In this document: positions 1 to 8,122 of the stretch, one piece after another
How the letters are laid out: every line of letters starts with the position of its first letter
How positions within the stretch are numbered: the first letter of the stretch is position 1
Assembly: GCA_963972425.1 (NCBI GenBank)
Contig: CAXAUF010000005.1
Coordinates: 1-64,000, forward strand
Reading direction: 5' to 3'
Origin: Algorimicrobium sp002414705
GTDB taxonomy: Bacteria > Bacteroidota > Bacteroidia > Flavobacteriales > Flavobacteriaceae
DNA: 64,000 bases
Translations under genes and position numbers: made by a program
The notes under the pieces: generated by a model
Database searches by the model: none
What the model was told of the DNA's origin: nothing
Seen by the model: the letters and a program-made list of their open reading frames with translations, nothing else

Positions 1-1195
1 AATCATCATGTGTTTTGTTCCACGTTTTTCCTCCATCTATACTTCTATAAACCTCGGCTCCAATAACTGGTGTATCAAATAGCATGGCATTAGCATCTTC
101 CAAATAATGTGCTAAATCAATTGGCTTTACAGTTCCACTACTAACTAATTGTTTCACATTATCTGCACGGTATTTTTCCTGAAAACCATTCATTTTTAAA
201 TAATTATTCAGCTTTTTATCTTCCAAATCTAACAACTGCTCAACAGTCATGGTTTTAAAATCGTCTTTAGTTAAACCACGTGTTTCGCTTTTTTCTTTAG
301 AATCTGATCTATGAAATTGACTATCGTGCAAAGCAAAAATTGTGTTTTTGTCAAAAATGGCTAACCCTATTCTACCAACACCAATTCCCACAGGAAAACC
401 GCTGGCTTCGGTTGATACTTTCTCCCAAGTAGTTCCAGCATCTGCACTTTTATATATAGATGAATTAGCACCATTCCCTGTAAAATTCCACGCTTTTCTA
501 TCTCGCGTCCAAGAAGAAGCAAATAGCATATTGAAATTATCTGGCACCTGCTGGACATCTATAATACCACTAGAATCGTCAACAAACAAAGTCTGTTTCC
601 ATGTTTTTCCACCATCAGTCGTTTTATAAATTCCACGTTCGTCATTAGACGAATATAAATGACCAGTTGCACCAACAACAACCTCATCTGGATTATTTGG
701 ATTGATTAAAATACGACCAATATGATGCGAATCTGATAATCCAACATGCTCCCAATTTTTACCATTATCTATAGATTTTAATATCCCAATTCCAGCATAA
801 CTAGAACGCGACGAATTATTTTCACCTGTACCAACCCAAATAGTTCTTGTTGGCCAATGCACGGCAATATCACCCACATTTTGCGTATTTGCCGAATCTA
901 AAATTGGCTCAAAAGACGATCCGTTATTTACTGTATACCAAACACCACCTGATGCGTAAGCCACATAAAACTCAATTGGGTTTTCTGGATTCACATCCAA
1001 ATCTGTTACACGACCACTCATAACCGTTGGCCCAACATTGGTAAACGGAATATTTTTAACGAGGGATTTTTGCATTAAAGCTTGTTTCTGTTCCAACGCT
1101 TTTTCTACAGAACTAGAAGGTGTTGCTGGTTGTTGAGAAAAAGCAGTAGCAGCTATAAAAGCAAATACAAGGTTAATAAGCTGAAGGCGTTTCAT
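1..1195 (-). CDS. Secreted BNR/sortilin (VPS10)-like repeat protein, partial (3' end beyond window)
   Basis: The gene starts at 1195 with MKRLQLINLVFAFIAATAFSQ, a typical signal peptide cleaved before Q, and runs open off the left edge of the window after about 398 codons. After a short linker, the exported part carries repeated Asp-box/BNR-type motifs (SIDNGKNWEHV, TTDGGKTWKQT, SADAGTTWEKV, SIDGGKTWNKT) spaced as in multi-bladed sortilin/VPS10 beta-propellers. Full-length flavobacterial relatives are usually about 900-1000 residues and are annotated as glycosyl hydrolase or WD40/YVTN/BNR-like proteins. No catalytic residues are visible in this part, so a glycosidase activity should not be assumed. 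It is probably an exported or surface propeller. A C-terminal T9SS tail would lie outside the window and cannot be judged. Confidence 0.85.
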   Translation of the reverse strand, partial: MKRLQLINLVFAFIAATAFSQQPATPSSSVEKALEQKQALMQKSLVKNIPFTNVGPTVMSGRVTDLDVNPENPIEFYVAYASGGVWYTVNNGSSFEPILDSANTQNVGDIAVHWPTRTIWVGTGENNSSRSSYAGIGILKSIDNGKNWEHVGLSDSHHIGRILINPNNPDEVVVGATGHLYSSNDERGIYKTTDGGKTWKQTLFVDDSSGIIDVQQVPDNFNMLFASSWTRDRKAWNFTGNGANSSIYKSADAGTTWEKVSTEASGFPVGIGVGRIGLAIFDKNTIFALHDSQFHRSDSKEKSETRGLTKDDFKTMTVEQLLDLEDKKLNNYLKMNGFQEKYRADNVKQLVSSGTVKPIDLAHYLEDANAMLFDTPVIGAEVYRSIDGGKTWNKTHDD

Positions 1196-1317
1196 AAAAA
1201 AAAGTGTGATTAGTTGTTTAAAATTGAAAAATAACCATAAAGCGACTAGCATCAAAATTTGATGTTAAAGTTTAACAAAAAGTGAAGCGATATTTTTCTA
1301 AACTACCATGAAATATG

Positions 1318-1325
1318 TAGCTTTG
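1318..1325 (+). promoter_or_regulatory. Putative Bacteroidota -7 promoter element for pepP
   Basis: TAGCTTTG matches the TAnnTTTG -7 consensus of the Bacteroidota primary sigma factor. It lies about 118 bp before the chosen ATG of the aminopeptidase gene. No clear -33 TTG is seen at the expected distance, so this is a one-box match. Confidence 0.4.
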
Positions 1326-1443
1326 AGGAAATCAATTTTGATTACTATGAAACGAGCTTATTAAGCAAGTTTTCATTTAGCAGACTCTACTAAAACTCGT
1401 TTTAGAAAACAGCTTGCAGAAGGCAGGCAATAAAAATACATGT

Positions 1444-2736
1444 ATGAAATACCATCTTATAGACAATAAACTCTTTATTAAAAACAGAAAAAACTTCATG
1501 GCTCAAATGAAGTCCAATAGTTTGGCCGTTTTTAATTCTAATGACGTATACCCAATAGGTGCTGACAGCACAATCCCTTTTCAACAGGACAGAAATATTT
1601 TTTATTTAAGTGGTGTAGATCAAGAAGAAAGCATTTTATTACTATTTCCAGATTGCCCAAACCCAAAGCATCGCGAAATTTTGTTTTTAACAGAAACAAA
1701 CGATCATATTGCTGTTTGGGAAGGCGAAAAATTAACCAAAGAAAAGGCTTTAGAAACATCTGGAATACAAACCGTTTATTGGCTTCAAGATTTTGACAAA
1801 ATTTTCAAAGAAGTTATGGCGCAATGCGAAACGGTTTACGTGAATACCAATGAACATTATCGTGCGCATACAGCAACTGAAACGCGCGAAGATCGTTTTA
1901 ACAAAATGCTAAAAGAACAATATCCAGCTCATAGTGTAGCAAAAAGCAATCCTATTTTACAGCGTTTACGTTCTGTAAAAGATGCCATTGAATTAGACAT
2001 CATGCAACAAGCTTGTAATATTACAGAAAAAGGATTCCGTCGTCTTTTAAATTTCGTAAAACCTGGCGTTATGGAATATGAAATTGAAGCCGAATTAATG
2101 CATGAATTTTTAAGAAACCGATCTAAAGGGTTTGCATACACACCTATTGTGGCTTCTGGAAATAACGCGAATGTATTACATTATATACAAAACAATCAAG
2201 CATGTAAAGCTGGCGATTTAATTCTACTAGATGTTGGTGCAGAATACGCAAATTACTCTAGTGATATGACCAGAACAATTCCAGTTTCTGGAAAATTTAG
2301 CGACCGACAAAAAGCCGTTTATAACTCCGTAAATCACGTAAAAAAAGAAGCCGAAAAAATGTTAGTCCCTGGAACTATTTGGGCAGATTATCATGTAGAA
2401 GTTGGAAAATTAATGACCTCTGAACTTTTAACATTAGGTTTATTAGATAAAGCCGATGTTCAAAATGAAAACCCAGATTGGCCAGCTTATAAAAAATATT
2501 TCATGCATGGAACGTCTCACCATATTGGTTTAGACACACATGATTATGGATTGCTTCATGAACCTATGACAGCCAATATGGTCTTTACCGTAGAGCCTGG
2601 AATTTATATTCCAAAAGAAGGTTTTGGAATCCGTTTGGAAGACGATTTAGTGATTCAAGAATCTGGTGCACCTAAAAACTTAATGGGTAATATTCCAATT
2701 GAAATTGAAGAGATTGAAGAGATTATGAATTCATAA
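1444..2736 (+). CDS. pepP: Xaa-Pro aminopeptidase (M24B, PepP-type)
   Basis: Metallo-aminopeptidase that removes N-terminal residues preceding proline, expected in the cytoplasm. The N-terminal half (about residues 1-165) is the aminopeptidase-P creatinase-like domain. The C-terminal half is the pita-bread catalytic fold with the metal ligands visible in order: Asp in LLDVGAEY, Asp in YSSDMTRT, His in HGTSHHIGLD, Glu in VFTVEPGIYI and Glu in GIRLEDD. The reading frame also opens with a TTG at 1414, but the ATG at 1444 gives MKYHLIDNKL, which matches the family start, so it is preferred (430 residues). It stands alone, and a hairpin terminator follows that overlaps the 3' end of the convergent brnQ gene. 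Confidence 0.93.
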   Translation: MKYHLIDNKLFIKNRKNFMAQMKSNSLAVFNSNDVYPIGADSTIPFQQDRNIFYLSGVDQEESILLLFPDCPNPKHREILFLTETNDHIAVWEGEKLTKEKALETSGIQTVYWLQDFDKIFKEVMAQCETVYVNTNEHYRAHTATETREDRFNKMLKEQYPAHSVAKSNPILQRLRSVKDAIELDIMQQACNITEKGFRRLLNFVKPGVMEYEIEAELMHEFLRNRSKGFAYTPIVASGNNANVLHYIQNNQACKAGDLILLDVGAEYANYSSDMTRTIPVSGKFSDRQKAVYNSVNHVKKEAEKMLVPGTIWADYHVEVGKLMTSELLTLGLLDKADVQNENPDWPAYKKYFMHGTSHHIGLDTHDYGLLHEPMTANMVFTVEPGIYIPKEGFGIRLEDDLVIQESGAPKNLMGNIPIEIEEIEEIMNS

Positions 2737-2754
2737 ACCAATAACACATTATAC

Positions 2755-2791
2755 AAAGCCTCTTTAAGTTAAATTATTGAGGCTTTTTTTT
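2755..2791 (+). terminator. Rho-independent terminator of pepP, overlapping the 3' end of brnQ
   Basis: The inverted repeat AAAGCCTC (2755-2762) / GAGGCTTT (2779-2786) has a 16-nt loop and is followed by a T run. The brnQ stop codon (2769-2771) lies in the loop and the last brnQ codons form the right arm, so the terminator and the convergent gene share sequence. Confidence 0.75.
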
Positions 2792-4055
2792 GAACTATAT
2801 TAACCATCACAAAGGTTAAAACAGCAGGAAAAACCCAACCTAAACTGTAGTTTGCTAATGGAATAACATTTAAAATACCTTTTAAATTATCTATAGGGAC
2901 TAAAAATTTTAGAAAATCAGGAATACTAAATATAAATGTGACCAATATGACGAATTTAAAAACAGTTTCTGATGCAAATTTATCTGGAACTACATTCAAC
3001 AAAATCAATACTATAGTAATTGGATAAATAAACATGAGTGCCGGAAGTGCAATATCAATAATAAAAGCCACATTATAACTTCCAACAATAACACCAATAA
3101 CAGAGGACAAAATTGCCGTTACGGTATACACGTTTCGGGAATCTTGAAATAAACCACTTACATAATCTGATGCACCAGTTATAATACCAACAGCTGTAGT
3201 AAAACAAGCCAAAGCCACCAAAACACTTAAAAAAGCGGTACCAACATCACCCAATGTTAATTGACTTAAGCTAGTTAAAACTTCCGTTCTGGTTGCATTT
3301 TCAGGAAAGCTATCTTTCAACAAAAACCCACAAAATATAAGACCAGTATAAATAATTAATAGTCCGAAACCAGCTAATAATCCTGATTGAGAGATGACTT
3401 TTTTCTTCTCACTATAACTTCCTTCTCCATACGTTTTTAAGGACAATACAATAACAGCACCAACCACCACACCTCCAATAGCGTCAAAGGTTTGGTACCC
3501 TTCTAAAATTCCTTCGGAAATAATAGCAAATGGTAAACTAACAGCTGTAGAAACCGATTCTGAAGAACCTCCATAAATGCCTAAACATATTATGATTAAT
3601 AATATGATAACTATTAAAGGTGTTAAATACTTGCCTATTAGACTTAAAAGTCGCGAGCGATTCATCACAAAAATAAAAACGAGTGCAAAATAAACACAAC
3701 TGGTTAATAAGGTAGATGAATTAAAAAATGGTGCAATAGCCATTTCGTGTGTTACTGATGCTGTTCGTGGTGCAGGCAACGCAATCGCAATAGCATACAT
3801 AAAGACACAATAAACTGAACTGAAAACAGGCGACACTTTTTTTCCAAAATCAAACATCGTTCCTTGCAATTTAGCATGTGCAAAAATTGCTAATATGGGA
3901 ATTACAACTGCTGTTAAAGTAAAACCAAAAGTTACTAAATACCAGGCGCCTTCAGATTGAGCTCCCAAATATGGTGGTAAAATTAAATTGCCTGCTCCAA
4001 AAAAAAGCGAAAAAAGCGCAAAAGCGACTATAAGTGTTTGTTTGGTTTTATTCAT
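2769..4055 (-). CDS. brnQ: Branched-chain amino acid transport system II carrier protein
   Basis: LIVCS-family sodium- or proton-coupled importer of leucine, isoleucine and valine in the inner membrane. The 428-residue product is almost entirely hydrophobic, with about 12 predicted membrane segments. It has the family N-terminus (LFFGAGNLILPPYLG near residues 18-32), and the conserved segments FIFVMNRSRLL and GYQTFDAIGGVVVG are visible. The frame extends to a TTG at 4073, but the ATG at 4055 (MNKTKQTLIV) places the first membrane helix correctly and is preferred. It is monocistronic, divergent from the downstream hydrolase gene and convergent with pepP. Its last codons overlap the pepP terminator. 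Confidence 0.93.
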   Translation of the reverse strand: MNKTKQTLIVAFALFSLFFGAGNLILPPYLGAQSEGAWYLVTFGFTLTAVVIPILAIFAHAKLQGTMFDFGKKVSPVFSSVYCVFMYAIAIALPAPRTASVTHEMAIAPFFNSSTLLTSCVYFALVFIFVMNRSRLLSLIGKYLTPLIVIILLIIICLGIYGGSSESVSTAVSLPFAIISEGILEGYQTFDAIGGVVVGAVIVLSLKTYGEGSYSEKKKVISQSGLLAGFGLLIIYTGLIFCGFLLKDSFPENATRTEVLTSLSQLTLGDVGTAFLSVLVALACFTTAVGIITGASDYVSGLFQDSRNVYTVTAILSSVIGVIVGSYNVAFIIDIALPALMFIYPITIVLILLNVVPDKFASETVFKFVILVTFIFSIPDFLKFLVPIDNLKGILNVIPLANYSLGWVFPAVLTFVMVNIVQKKASII

Positions 4056-4107
4056 ATAATTTTCAGAAAACAAAAAACGGATTAAACATTTAAAATTTAA
4101 ACTCTGT

Positions 4108-4115
4108 TATCTTTG
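4108..4115 (+). promoter_or_regulatory. Putative -7 element (TATCTTTG) of the alpha/beta hydrolase gene
   Basis: TATCTTTG fits TAnnTTTG and ends 17 bp before the ATG at 4133, implying a very short leader. The upstream sequence is AT-rich without an exact -33 TTG. Confidence 0.5.
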
Positions 4116-4132
4116 TCCAAGATACTTTAAAA

Positions 4133-4906
4133 ATGATATTAGACTATAAAGATACTTCTGTTTTTTATACAGACCAAGGCCACGGAACACCAATAGTTTT
4201 GCTTCATGGTTTTTTAGAAAACAGTTTTATGTGGCAACGTTTAACGCCTGAACTTATTAAAACAAAAAGGGTAATAACTCTAGACTTGTTGGGTCATGGA
4301 CAAACTGGCTGCTTGGGTTACATTCATAGTATGGAACTTATGGCTGAAGTGGTTCATGCGGTTTTAGTTCACTTAAAAATAGATACATGTCTATGTATTG
4401 GTCATTCTATGGGTGGCTATGTAGCGTTAGCTTTTGCTGAAAAATTTCCAGACATGGTATTGGGTTTATGTTTAGCTAATTCTACTTCAAAAGCAGATAG
4501 TGCCGAACGAAAAACAAATAGAACACGTGCCATAAAGGCTGTTAAACAAAACCACCGCGCATTTGTTAGTATGGCAGTAACAAATTTATTTGCCATAAAA
4601 AATCAGTCTTTACTTTCTGATGATATTTTAGTTGTAAAAAAAGAAGCCTTAAAAACACCACTCCAAGGAATTGTTTCTGCTTTGGAAGGCATGAAAATTA
4701 GACCAGACAGATCTGACATTCTTAAAAATTCAACTTTCAAAAAACTAATGATTATTGGTCGTAATGACACTGTTATTCAATTTGATGACCTTGTTGAAGA
4801 AGCAAAAAAAACAAACACCAATTTTGTTATTTTTCCAGATGGACACATGAGTTATATTGAAAATGAAAGTTTATTCTTACATGAAATTGTGCGTTTCATC
4901 GAATAA
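4133..4906 (+). CDS. Alpha/beta-fold hydrolase
   Basis: A 257-residue cytosolic hydrolase of the alpha/beta superfamily with no signal peptide. Visible landmarks are the oxyanion-hole motif LLHGFLEN near residues 23-30, the nucleophile elbow GHSMGG (catalytic Ser near residue 90), the acid in the IGRNDTVIQ segment and the histidine in FPDGHMSYIE near the C-terminus. The complete catalytic triad suggests an active esterase or lipase-like enzyme, but the substrate cannot be told from sequence. It is preceded by its own promoter-like element and followed by a small Cys/His protein gene after a 63-bp gap. Confidence 0.88.
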   Translation: MILDYKDTSVFYTDQGHGTPIVLLHGFLENSFMWQRLTPELIKTKRVITLDLLGHGQTGCLGYIHSMELMAEVVHAVLVHLKIDTCLCIGHSMGGYVALAFAEKFPDMVLGLCLANSTSKADSAERKTNRTRAIKAVKQNHRAFVSMAVTNLFAIKNQSLLSDDILVVKKEALKTPLQGIVSALEGMKIRPDRSDILKNSTFKKLMIIGRNDTVIQFDDLVEEAKKTNTNFVIFPDGHMSYIENESLFLHEIVRFIE

Positions 4907-4969
4907 TAAGTAATTTTAACGATTAAATGTATATTTTTCATAGCTTTATTGAACCCAAAGTTAAAAACT

Positions 4970-5248
4970 ATGAAACCTACTAATCAAAAAATCGCTTTCA
5001 TACCAAAATTATATTGTAATATATTTGGTCATGACTTCCACGTTTCTCGAAAAGTAACGCTACATGTTAAGGAGTACGAATGTAAACATTGTAAAAAGCA
5101 AGCCACCACTAATGGTAATGGAAGATTAACCGAACTAACTCCAAAATTTAAGGAAATTAACAGTATTCTGGAACAGATTTACACACGTCGTGCTATGCGA
5201 TTAGCATCTAATAGATATTCTGAAAGTAACTTGCGAATTACTGGTTAA
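4970..5248 (+). CDS. Small conserved protein with C/H/CxxC putative zinc site
   Basis: A 92-residue protein, counted from the ATG at 4970. A TTG seven codons upstream is less likely because MKPTNQ follows an AT-rich leader. Cys16, His21 (in CNIFGHDF), Cys38 and Cys41 (in CKHC) could form a small zinc knuckle. The arrangement resembles short DUF1660-like proteins, but that assignment comes from memory of the pattern only. The C-terminal half is basic and helical (LEQIYTRRAMRLASNR). No function is known. The compact Cys/His layout and basic tail would fit nucleic-acid or protein binding, which is inference. The gene is convergent with thiL, with 14 bp between the two stop codons. Confidence 0.7.
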   Translation: MKPTNQKIAFIPKLYCNIFGHDFHVSRKVTLHVKEYECKHCKKQATTNGNGRLTELTPKFKEINSILEQIYTRRAMRLASNRYSESNLRITG

Positions 5249-5262
5249 TAAAAAAACCTTGT

Positions 5263-6309
5263 TTACTCATTAAAGCTTTTCCAACCTTGGGCTTTTAGTG
5301 GAATTTTACTTTCGGCACGCGTAACTAAATGCATTCCAGCACTAGCTTCTTGCATAAAACCAATAACGCTAAAATTTGGATTTGCTTGTATTTTAGGAAA
5401 ATCTTCTTGAGAAATAGTGAACAACAATTCATAATCTTCACCACCATTTAAAGCAACTGTGGTACTATCTATATTAAACTCTTCGCAAGTAGAAATAACT
5501 TGAGGATCTAATGGAATTTTGTCTTCATATAAATCACAACCTACATCACTTTGTTTACATAAATGTATGATTTCAGATGACAAACCATCACTAATATCAA
5601 TCATAGCCGTTGGTTTCACTTCTAATTCTTTCAATAAAGTAATAATATCTTTTCGTGCTTCAGGCTTTAATTGTCTTTCTACAATGTACGTATACTGGTC
5701 TAAATCTGGTTGACTGTTTGGATTTACTTTAAATACTTCTTTTTCGCGTTCTAAAACTTGTAATCCCATATAAGCACCGCCTAAATCTCCTGAGACAACT
5801 AATAAATCATTTGGTTTTGCGCCATTTCTATAAACAGCTTCACCTTTTGCTACCTCACCAATTGCGGTGATTGAAATTAATAAACCAGAAGTCGAGGAAG
5901 TAGTATCACCTCCAACCACATCTACACCATAAATATTGGCAGCTGTATGAATACCTTCATAAAGTTCTTCCAAAGCTTCTAAAGGGAATCTATTAGATAC
6001 TGCAATGGAAACGGTTACTTGAGTTGCCATAGCGTTCATGGCATAGATATCCGATAAATTAACCATAATGGCTTTGTAACCTAAATGTTTTAAAGGCATA
6101 TAGCTTAAATCAAAATGCACACCTTCCACTAATAAATCGGTAGAAACAACTACTTGTTTTTTTCCAAAATCTAAAACGGCAGCATCATCTCCTACTCCTT
6201 TAATAGTTGATTTTTGAGTCATTTTAAAATTTGCTGTTAAGTGATCTATTAAAGCGAATTCACCTAAATTCTCTAATTGGGTACGTTGTTGATTTTTATC
6301 TTCTATCAT
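5263..6309 (-). CDS. thiL: Thiamine-monophosphate kinase
   Basis: Phosphorylates thiamine monophosphate to thiamine diphosphate with ATP, the last step of the cofactor pathway, in the cytoplasm. The 348-residue protein has the AIR-synthase-like fold. Visible motifs are KGVGDDAAVL near residues 37-46 (Mg/ATP binding), STDLLVEGVHFD, the VVGGDTTSS segment and the C-terminal ALNGGEDYELL motif. Start at 6309 (MIEDKNQQ). No TPP riboswitch or other thi gene is visible nearby. A -7 promoter element directly abuts the start codon, suggesting a leaderless or near-leaderless transcript. Confidence 0.95.
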   Translation of the reverse strand: MIEDKNQQRTQLENLGEFALIDHLTANFKMTQKSTIKGVGDDAAVLDFGKKQVVVSTDLLVEGVHFDLSYMPLKHLGYKAIMVNLSDIYAMNAMATQVTVSIAVSNRFPLEALEELYEGIHTAANIYGVDVVGGDTTSSTSGLLISITAIGEVAKGEAVYRNGAKPNDLLVVSGDLGGAYMGLQVLEREKEVFKVNPNSQPDLDQYTYIVERQLKPEARKDIITLLKELEVKPTAMIDISDGLSSEIIHLCKQSDVGCDLYEDKIPLDPQVISTCEEFNIDSTTVALNGGEDYELLFTISQEDFPKIQANPNFSVIGFMQEASAGMHLVTRAESKIPLKAQGWKSFNE

Positions 6310-6313
6310 GGCA

Positions 6314-6321
6314 CAAAAATA
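6314..6321 (-). promoter_or_regulatory. Putative -7 element abutting the thiL start codon
   Basis: On the minus strand the sequence reads TATTTTTG and ends only four bases before the thiL ATG (6309-6307). A transcription start at the usual distance would fall at or just inside the start codon. Confidence 0.5.
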
Positions 6322-6438
6322 AGAAGCTTGGAGTTATTTGTTGTCATATTAACCAGTTAAATTATGCCGAAAACAGTATCAAAACTCATTTTAACATAAA
6401 TTAAAGACTAATCCTAACTGTTATTATCAATAATCTAT

Positions 6439-6446
6439 TAATTTTG
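6439..6446 (+). promoter_or_regulatory. Putative -7 element in the leader of the lipoprotein/MbnP operon
   Basis: TAATTTTG fits TAnnTTTG. It sits in the 318-bp gene-free stretch 6310-6627, which otherwise holds only AT-rich sequence with no hairpin or small gene that I can support. If used, the operon leader is about 180 nt. No -33 TTG is visible. Confidence 0.3.
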
Positions 6447-6627
6447 TTCAAAATCAGCAAGTAAATAGCGACATGTTTAAAGCTATTTCAATTTCAAAAA
6501 ATTGCATGTGTTTTATGTTTAGTTTCGGTATTCTCTTTAAAACAAAACAATAAACCTATAAATAAATCGTTTTTAATTAAAAAAAAAAATGCGTTGTTTA
6601 AACCCATTAGACCGCAGTAAAAAACCT

Positions 6628-8115
6628 ATGAAAAACTTACTTAAATCCCCTTTACCTATCAAGCTTATATTTATTTGTGTTGTTATTTTCTCAACACTAC
6701 AAGCTTGTGATGACGAATCTGTTGATCCCATTGCAATTGTAGACACAGATAATGATGGTATTCCTGACGGAGAAGACAACTGTCCTGAAACATCAAACCC
6801 AAATCAAGAAGACACAGACAATGATGGTGTTGGTGATGTTTGTGACGCTCCAGATATAACAGATTCAGATAACGATGGTATTCCAGACAGTGAAGATAAC
6901 TGCCCAACGATTGCCAACCCAAATCAAGAAGATGATGATAATAATGGTATAGGAAATGCCTGTGAAGACACACCTAATACAACACCTTTATTTCCATGTG
7001 TAAATGGTATGGCTGGCCCATATCCTTGTAACGGTTATGATTTAATGAGTCATATTTCTATAAATATTTTAGGACAACCAAATGCTGAAGGAAATGATTC
7101 TTGGGGCTGGACAGATAGCACAACTGGACACGAATATGCACTTGTTGGCACCACCCAAGGGACCGCATTTGTGGATATTACCGACCCAATAAACCCTATA
7201 TTACTAGGACGTTTAGCTTCTGCTAACTCAAGTAGTAACGGAAATATTTGGCGCGATGTTAAAGTTTACAATGATTACGCTTTTATTGTGAGTGAAGCCA
7301 GTGGACATGGCATGCAAGTTTTCGATTTAACCCGATTACGCAATGTAACCAATCCACCACAAAATTTTACAGCAGACACACATTATACAGGTTTTGGAAG
7401 TGCACACAACATCGTTATTAATGAAGATTCTGGTTATGCTTATATTGTAGGAACTAGCAGAAATGGCACTTTTGCTGGAGGTCCTTTATTTATAAATATT
7501 CAAAACCCTCTTAACCCAGTTAACGAAGGAGGCTTCTTTGGCTATTCTCATGATGCTCAAGTTTTAAATTATAATGGTCCAGATTCAGATTATAATGGTC
7601 AGGAAATTTTAATTGGAAGTAATGAAAATGAAGTTGTTATTGTAAATGTTACAGATAAGGCAAATCCGGAAATTATATCAAGCATTGCATATAATAATAT
7701 TGGATACACACATCAAGGTTGGTTTACTGAAGATTTAAACTATTTTCTTCTAGGTGACGAAACAGACGAACAGTCTTTTGGTGGAAATACACGAACAATT
7801 GTATTTGACTTTTCAGATCTTGACAATCCAGCCTTTCACATGACTTACAATGGTCCAACTGCTGCAATAGACCATAATGGTTATGTAAAGGTTGACACAT
7901 TTTACATTGCAAATTACTCGGCAGGTGTGCGTTTTGTAGATATTTCCGCTATTGCATCTGGAACCATGACTGAAACTGGCTATTTTGATACCTATCCAGC
8001 AAATAATAGTACTAGTTTTCATGGTGCTTGGAATGTATATCCTTATTTTGCTAGTGGCAATATTGTTGTTAGTGATATTGAAAGTGGCTTATTTATAGTA
8101 AGAAAGCAAAATTAA
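6628..8115 (+). CDS. Choice-of-anchor B family lipoprotein with thrombospondin type-3 repeats
   Basis: Exported lipoprotein. From the ATG at 6628 the product starts MKNLLKSPLPIKLIFICVVI with a lipobox ending at Cys27 (TLQAC), so this start is preferred over the ATG at 6589, which adds 13 residues before the signal peptide. Residues about 36-110 hold Asp-rich calcium-binding thrombospondin type-3 repeats (DTDNDGIPDGEDNCP, DTDNDGVGDVCD, DSDNDGIPDSEDNCP). The remainder is a choice-of-anchor B / LVIVD-type beta-propeller with motifs such as GTAFVDITDPINP and VVIVNVTDKANPE. It is first of four tightly packed genes; the next starts 7 bp after its stop. The shared operon suggests an outer-membrane or surface scaffold for the MbnP/peroxidase pair, which is inference. 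Confidence 0.85.
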   Translation: MKNLLKSPLPIKLIFICVVIFSTLQACDDESVDPIAIVDTDNDGIPDGEDNCPETSNPNQEDTDNDGVGDVCDAPDITDSDNDGIPDSEDNCPTIANPNQEDDDNNGIGNACEDTPNTTPLFPCVNGMAGPYPCNGYDLMSHISINILGQPNAEGNDSWGWTDSTTGHEYALVGTTQGTAFVDITDPINPILLGRLASANSSSNGNIWRDVKVYNDYAFIVSEASGHGMQVFDLTRLRNVTNPPQNFTADTHYTGFGSAHNIVINEDSGYAYIVGTSRNGTFAGGPLFINIQNPLNPVNEGGFFGYSHDAQVLNYNGPDSDYNGQEILIGSNENEVVIVNVTDKANPEIISSIAYNNIGYTHQGWFTEDLNYFLLGDETDEQSFGGNTRTIVFDFSDLDNPAFHMTYNGPTAAIDHNGYVKVDTFYIANYSAGVRFVDISAIASGTMTETGYFDTYPANNSTSFHGAWNVYPYFASGNIVVSDIESGLFIVRKQN

Positions 8116-8122
8116 AAATCCC

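Noticed and set aside
1414..1443. TTG-initiated longer form of pepP
   Set aside because: The added ten residues are not family-like, and a good ATG follows at 1444.
6310..6420. TPP riboswitch near thiL
   Set aside because: The region upstream of thiL has no thi-box-like conserved segments, and the promoter element abuts the start codon.
6589..6627. Upstream ATG at 6589 as the start of the choice-of-anchor B lipoprotein
   Set aside because: It would add a charged 13-residue extension in front of a complete lipoprotein signal peptide that starts at 6628.
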